A stretch of 64,000 nucleotides of DNA from Lunularia cruciata (taxonomy: Eukaryota > Streptophyta > Marchantiopsida > Lunulariales > Lunulariaceae): the NCBI GenBank assembly GCA_948567375.1, contig OX419759.1, positions 54,526,593 to 54,590,592 on the forward strand, written 5' to 3'. Below the pieces are notes generated by a model. That model saw only the letters and a program-made list of their open reading frames with translations. It was not told the origin of the DNA and ran no database searches. The position numbers and the translations under genes were made by a program. Positions 59,099-64,000 of the stretch are shown here, piece by piece (positions within the stretch are counted from its first letter, which is position 1; each line of letters starts with the position of its first letter).

Positions 59099-60593
59099 CT
59101 ACACTGGGCCCTTGGGAGCAATAGTGTCATGCTCCCGACCACTAGAGGTCCCAACCTCTATGCAAAAAACTCCTTCCACTCTGGCTGCAAGCTCCACACA
59201 TCCTCTAGCTGCATCCCATGTGGACCAAGGGTGTAATCCAAGTAGCCCACGCTCACCTGGATGGACTCCAAGTAGACCACTCTCCCTAGTAGCTACTAGA
59301 TGTGTCCCAAGAATACCATGTCCACTCAGTCCATCGCTCCCAGCATGTGCCTGAATTGTCTCGATAGGCACAGGGCTCACAAGTGTCCGAGTGGTGATGC
59401 CTATCAAGCGCATCCTACGCTGCTCTGCCAAGCCAAGGCTCACAATCCAGGTCAAACAGTTCAGGTCCATAGCCTGACCTAACACCTGACGCCTGGATGC
59501 CTCTAACACTGCTGGAACAGCGGTAATACCAGTGCAAAAACCCATCGACCGCTCTCTCTCATCAGCATTGGGCTCCACCAACTGCTGTAACTGTGAGTCC
59601 CAAACAAGTCCAGGTCCTCCCTCTCAAAAAGCATGAGAGCTTGGGAAACTCATGAGTGTGGGAAATGCATCTCTAGGCTGTCCAACTAGGTTTACCACTG
59701 CCATAGGTGACCTATCAGCCACTACCACTGTCTGAGACTGACGTCCAACATCCAAGATATCATCAACAAGAATGTGGTCTAGTCGTTGAATCCCATCATA
59801 ACTACGCTGTAGAACCTCTCTGGGTAAAAGGTTCGTCCACCAAAGACAAAGACAATGAGCCAGTGATCCCACTTTGGCTGCATCTAACAATACAGCAGGT
59901 CCCATCCATGAATGGACCTGATGTGTACTCGCCACCACTCTAGTGCAAGAATCACCCATCAATGGAACGTTCTCCAAAAGGTAAGCTGGAGAAACAGACT
60001 GATGAACCTGGAGATGTCGTAATATCCGTAACATCTCCCAAAACACACCAGAACAAGGATCCTAAAGACCCAAACCGTGGCCCGCATGTGTATGTCCCTG
60101 ACATGGCCATCCAGAAATCACCAAGTGAATAGGCCCATGTCTCTCTAGGTCATGCGCCCCTAGTAAGGAAATGTCTCCTGGTAAGGCCTTTTGGTAACCT
60201 CTGACTGCTGACATCGGTAATAACTCCGGATACCGATAGGCCAAGTGTGCCACATGATGTAGAGAGACTCGCCTAGCAGTCTCATCTCTCTCTACATACA
60301 AGTACCTCTGTACTCGAATACCCGCCTGTAACACCGCAGCTAGTCCGGTGCTAATCCCACCAAACAACTCCAATAGGCATATCCCCTCTACTGGATACTG
60401 CCAAGCAATGAGTGTGGTATCCAGAGGTGTCAAAGCAATCGCATCTGGAGGCTCATCCTCACACTCATCCCCTGATGGTACGAAGGCTCCATTCCAAGCC
60501 TGCTGCACCAACTAATCTGCATGCTGCTGCAATGCCTCCTCTGAACTCCACAATGGAACATCCAGGTGGATGGAACAATCCCACTCGTACTCC
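59099..60593 (-). pseudogene. C5 cytosine DNA methyltransferase domain (DNMT element)
   Basis: One frame, with stops at 60512, 60062 and 59624. In order: cofactor-binding motif I LLELFGGISTGLAA (about 60376-60335), ISGWPCQGHTHAG with catalytic cysteine at 60101-60103 (motif IV), YLLENVPLMGD (motif VI, ENV at 59966-59974), GPAVLLDAAKVGSLAHCLCLWWTNL (motif VIII region), FPTLMSF, then VEPNADERERSMGF and RRQVLGQAMDLN (motifs IX/X region). The enzyme would transfer methyl groups from S-adenosylmethionine to cytosine C5. Two residues in motif VIII are Cys (TGT) where arginine would be usual, each explained by CGT-to-TGT. Position between protease and RT is unusual. It would be part of the gag-pol polyprotein. 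This copy cannot make it intact. Confidence 0.85.
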
Positions 60594-60972
60594 AAAGTTG
60601 AGTGATCTCCTCTGGTACTGGAGTATCCTCTGCATGGGCGTTCCCCTCCAACAAGTCACCAGGCCAAGTAACTGCACCGCTGAAAGCTAAAACTGATGTT
60701 GCCATGGTCCCAGACTGTAGTGAGCCAAGACTGCCACTACTGAAGCGTACTAGTAGGCGACATACCCGTCCCTCACCAGACTGCCAACCAGGTCTATAAG
60801 AGGCTGTCTCCTCCCAATAGTCAATGCTGAAACCCATAGGGTATAACACTGCTCCCCCAACTAGCACATCATATAACTCAGCTATCGTCGCAATAGCCTG
60901 AGCTCTCACCACCGAGCTATCAGTCGGATGACCAGGCTGAACCTAGACAACAAGCTCTCCACGTGTGATGTA
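60594..60972 (-). pseudogene. Unassigned segment between protease and DNMT
   Basis: In frame with protease after the stops at 60973 (TAA) and 60943 (TAG). It reads AIATIAELYDVLVGGAVLYP, MGFSIDYWEETASYRPGWQS, then a serine-rich part and EGNAHAEDTPVPEEITQLW. A one-base frameshift near 60595 leads into the DNMT frame. The first ~55 residues look folded and conserved-like, but I do not recognise them. They may belong to the methyltransferase module. Confidence 0.5.
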
Positions 60973-61572
60973 TTAAGTCAAACCACCACCAAGAGATGTT
61001 TGGATCTGAAATGGACACCTCTCCACATCGGTCTTCCGTAACTCCAGACCGACAACTACAGCCTTCCCCAACATAAGGGGCTGCGCACCAGAGTCTAACA
61101 AAACTCTCTGTGGTGTATAGACCTTCCTTGAAGGTCCCACCAAACAAAAAATCCCCCTCTGGTTATCCAATAGGACAACACCAGGTGTAAACCGCGCTCT
61201 CTCAAAGGCTGGTCTAGCTGGCAACTCCTCCAGTCTAGCCGTTGCTGCCTGCCATAAACCACTGGTCGCTGAACGGATCCCATGCTCCTCAACCAAGTCA
61301 GCTCCACTACCAACCACCTCTGCTCTAGTAGTAGGAACTGCACCATCCCTACTCTCACACAACGTGGCAGCCAACCGGAATACTGGGGCTGGGTCAACTT
61401 CCAATGTAAACATGTCACTGGCTGAAAATAAAGGATGCCGCATAATCAACTGAGCCGCCCCCAACATCATGCTAGACTCAATCTGTGTAGTAGCAGGTGG
61501 CTGACTAGCAAGTACTCCATCAGGTACTCCATCACCACCTACCACACCTGCACTGGGACGTCTAGGAACCAT
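60973..61572 (-). pseudogene. Aspartic protease region (DNMT element)
   Basis: A 199-codon frame. Near its end is VLLDSGAQPLMLGKAVVVGL, the DSG catalytic motif of a retroviral-type protease, preceded by the strand FTPGVVLLDNQRGIFCLV. The N-terminal part (AQLIMRHPLFSASDMFTLEV) is a linker from gag. It is open up to the TAA at 60973. Confidence 0.75.
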
Positions 61573-61599
61573 GGATGTCGTCTGTAATGCCTCAGATAG

Positions 61600-63384
61600 C
61601 GTGAAAGACTGGGGAAGTTTGACCTGTCTCCCAACCTCTCCTCTCTATGGGTCCAACTCCACTGATGCTCCTCTAGGCTTTGGAGCACGTACTGCACTCC
61701 TAGTCACTGCTGCAGATGCATCCACCTGTGCTTCTCCGCACATGAAGTCCAAAGCATCTCTATCACAAGCATATGAGGTGGAAACCTCAGCACCCGAATC
61801 TGATCTCCTCTAAGCAATAGCCATACTAGCCAATCTCTGCTCCAACTGCTCAATCCGAGTAGCCATAGCTGTGTCAGAAGTAAGGGCAGGTACTGCACCC
61901 CTACTAGGTGTAGATCCTCTACCACCACCTCTACCACCTCGTCCTCCATGAACTGGAGCTCCTCTACTACTTGCCATAGCAGCCCTACCACTCCGTAACT
62001 CCAGGTGTAGGTCAAAACACCGGTCACTAGTGTGACCAAATCTGTGGTAGTGCTCACACTGCCTCTGTGCTGGCTATGATGCACCAGAGGTATCAGGTCC
62101 GCTGCCCTGAGTACACTCTCTCCTATGGTGAGGTCCACCACAAGTCCAACAAGCAACACTACCACTCATTGGCTGCTGCTGACCCAAAAATGAGGGTAAG
62201 GGTCTAACTCCACTAGGCCCTCCACTCGCTCCATAGGATCTGGGCTGTCCACCTTGTCCTTGAAAACCAACTAGGCATGGTGCACTCTGCTGCACTCTAG
62301 AAGAAGTCACAACCGTGGATGAGGTCTCTCTACCAAATCCAACTGTCACCACTCTCTCCTCCACCATGTTGAGCTCAATACGCTCAGCCAAACCAAAGAC
62401 TACTGCCAAAGTGGGCAAAGTAGCCTGCAACAATGGAGCATCATAAACTCTACGTCGCAACTCCCTGTCCAGTATCCCACACCAAAACTGGACTGCCTAG
62501 GCCTCAGTAACTCCCTGAGTGAAACTGATCAGCCGCCTAATGCGAGTATATGCCTCGCGTAGGCTCTCTCCAGCCTTTCACTGGAACTCCTGCAAGCTCC
62601 TCAGCTTGTCAGTCCGCACTCCCTGGTAGTTCTGCCTTAAACATAGGAAGAACTCAACCATGGGGTTAAACCCCGGTACCACACCACCTCCTGCAGCGGT
62701 ACCTCCACTCGTAGTAGCACTATCTCCAGCTAGTGCACCTCCACTAGCTCCACCAACACTACTCAAGCTAGAACTCGTGAGTACAGCCGATCTACTCCTG
62801 GCCACCAAGCTTGAAGTAATGGAGACGTAGTGTGGAGACCAATAATGTCTCCATAACTCAATCTCCTCCAAATGAGCTCTCTTGAACTCATGGTAGTCAT
62901 CCATCGGCGGACCCTCCAGATGCTGAAACAACCCCTTCGATGCCATGAAGGGTGTGAACAAAGTCGGGTTCCGCATCTGCTGCAGATCACACCAACTATC
63001 AAACTCCTAGATGAAGTCATCCAACTCAATGGCACCCACTGTACCAGAGTAACACCTAGGGCCTTTGGAGGCCCCATAAATCTCGTCCATGTCCCACAAC
63101 AACGGTGCGGACACACCAAGTGCACTCTCAACTGAATCAGCTCCTGTGTCGAACTCCAACTCAGAGTCAATCTCCTCCCTCACTGGGACCTGAGATACAG
63201 GCTGATACCGAGTACCACTCCGAGTAAACCCACTGCGTACTGTAGGGCTAACTCCTCTGGAATCTCCAAAGAACTCCGTCGTGACCAAGTAACTGCAACA
63301 AGAAACCCGAACCACCAACTGCAACCGCAAGTCGCAACCGCAAGTACCCCACCAAGTGCCAACACCACCACGTGCCAACACCAA
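61600..63384 (-). pseudogene. Gag of the DNMT element
   Basis: One frame from about 63384, with stops at 63007, 62578, 62497, 62074, 61810 and 61645. N-terminal part: DMDEIYGASKGPRCYSG, MRNPTLFTPFMASKGLFQHL, EEIELWRHYWSPHYVSITSS. A Gly/Ser-rich stretch follows, then a capsid-like part (REAYTRIRRLISFTQGVTEA, WCGILDRELRRRVYDAPLL). Two zinc knuckles come next: CWTCGGPHHRREC (62151-62113) and CEHYHRFGHTSDRC. The second has tyrosine for its second cysteine. It ends in a coiled heptad (MATRIEQLEQRLASMA) before the protease linker. The first methionine is uncertain. Confidence 0.75.
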
Positions 63385-63697
63385 CTAGACACCACCCACT
63401 AATGTAACTCTAACCGAGATAACTACACTAGGGGAAAGGCAACCTATAACCTGCCATCATAACACGCACTCTCACGGTCTGTAGGTCATCACTTCCTGCC
63501 TCACCGGAGAGAAACAAAGGTAGTCTGACTGGTCATCACTCCAGCCTCACCACCGAGAGCACACCAGAGCACCAACGCTCAAAAGTCAGGGCACCTCACA
63601 CAAACGTGGTGCACAAACAAGAAGTAGAGAATGGAGGGGATCCAATCACAAGAAATCTAAACAAAAACCCTCCATCTCATAACACAACACGAGACTG

Positions 63698-63709
63698 ACT
63701 CTGCCACCA
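63698..63709 (-). other. Possible primer binding site of the DNMT element
   Basis: Minus-strand TGGTGGCAGAGT differs at three positions from the initiator-Met site TGGTATCAGAGC. It follows ...AAATGCCA plus two bases, as after an LTR end. However, the sequence at 63712-64000 does not resemble the putative 3' LTR at 54993-55824. Confidence 0.4.
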
Positions 63710-63850
63710 TTTGGCATTTGACATAAGAGCAGTTCGTATCTAAGTCCTAAGCTACTAGGATCACCAAGAATGGGATCAAATTGCCTCTCCTAGCCAAAGC
63801 TACATGTGTATAGATAACAGTGGCGCAGTCACTAGGACAACAAGTGAGGG

Positions 63851-63905
63851 TGGACCAGTTGGCTAGAGCACCAATCTAGGAACAAGAGATCTAGGGGTCA
63901 AACCC
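63851..63905 (+). other. tRNA-like pol III A-box/B-box pair
   Basis: TGGACCAGTTGG (63851-63862) fits the A-box consensus with one mismatch, and GGGTCAAACCC (63895-63905) resembles a B box, 33 bp later. Between them is CTAGAGCACC...GATCTAG. This could be part of a tRNA-derived SINE or a decayed tRNA. No complete cloverleaf is evident to me. Confidence 0.35.
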
Positions 63906-64000
63906 TGTTGCGCACAATCTAGCAAGAAAGGCAGATTTTGCCAACCAATGACCAAGATCTACTCTAAACTAGCTAGCCTCACGCCAGCAAGCTGGCTTGC

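Larger units (their letters stand above)
54993..63711 (-). mobile_element. Ty3/gypsy element encoding a DNA methyltransferase and PHD finger
   Basis: Minus-strand order: gag (63384-61600), protease (61572-60973), an unassigned segment, DNMT (60593-59099), RT-RNase H (59051-57348), integrase (57347-56139), PHD finger (56138-55998). A purine tract and putative 3' LTR (54993-55824) follow. A primer-site-like TGGTGGCAGAGT is at 63698-63709 (minus). The coding region behaves as one long polyprotein damaged by about 19 in-frame stops and a few shifts. It is inserted in copy D. The matching 5' LTR is not confirmed, so the right limit is tentative. Confidence 0.8.

Noticed and set aside
59099..63384. 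Reading the frequent TAG codons as a reassigned or read-through code
   Set aside because: Stops also include TGA and TAA, frameshifts are present, and the two host genes use normal codons; decay explains it better.

Overview
The window is nuclear DNA of a land plant or close streptophyte relative. It has two intron-containing host genes with GT-AG introns, chromovirus-type Ty3/gypsy retrotransposons with initiator-tRNA-Met-like primer sites, and moderate, patchy base composition. The F-box protein looks bryophyte-like to me, but that is an impression; the sequence alone does not fix the species.

Layout. 1-11.8 kb: nested and decayed Ty3/gypsy DNA (three LTR families, called 1, 2 and 3 here). 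11.8-34 kb: a gene-bearing island with a 14-exon GOLD-domain protein gene (18152-24263, +) and a two-exon F-box protein gene (31426-33287, +), separated by long non-coding stretches with small tandem repeats and a dispersed GC-rich motif. 34-55 kb: more nested retroelements. A decayed plus-strand family-1 element (gag/protease) is split by a 3.77-kb TG...CA element with an intact CCAGG target duplication, and by two minus-strand family-2 elements. The second of these carries a solo family-3 LTR (TSD TTGAG). 55-63.7 kb: a different minus-strand Ty3/gypsy element inserted in the second family-2 copy.

The most interesting object is that last element. Its polyprotein order is gag, protease, an unidentified conserved-looking segment, a C5 cytosine DNA methyltransferase (DNMT) domain, reverse transcriptase/RNase H, integrase, and a C-terminal PHD finger. 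The DNMT segment shows the cofactor loop, the PCQ catalytic motif, the ENV motif, a motif VIII-like block and a C-terminal LGQAMDLN-type block in order, between protease and RT. This copy is dead: about 19 in-frame stops plus a few frameshifts. The stops are almost all TAG or TGA, as expected from C-to-T changes at CAG (CHG) and CGA (CG) codons, so the element itself seems to have decayed by methylation-linked deamination.

The family-2 elements carry an array of perfect inverted GAA/TTC heat-shock-element modules in the LTR upstream of a TATA box, suggesting heat-responsive transcription. A short GC-rich motif occurs five times, once as a roughly 45-bp insert between 14-bp direct repeats.
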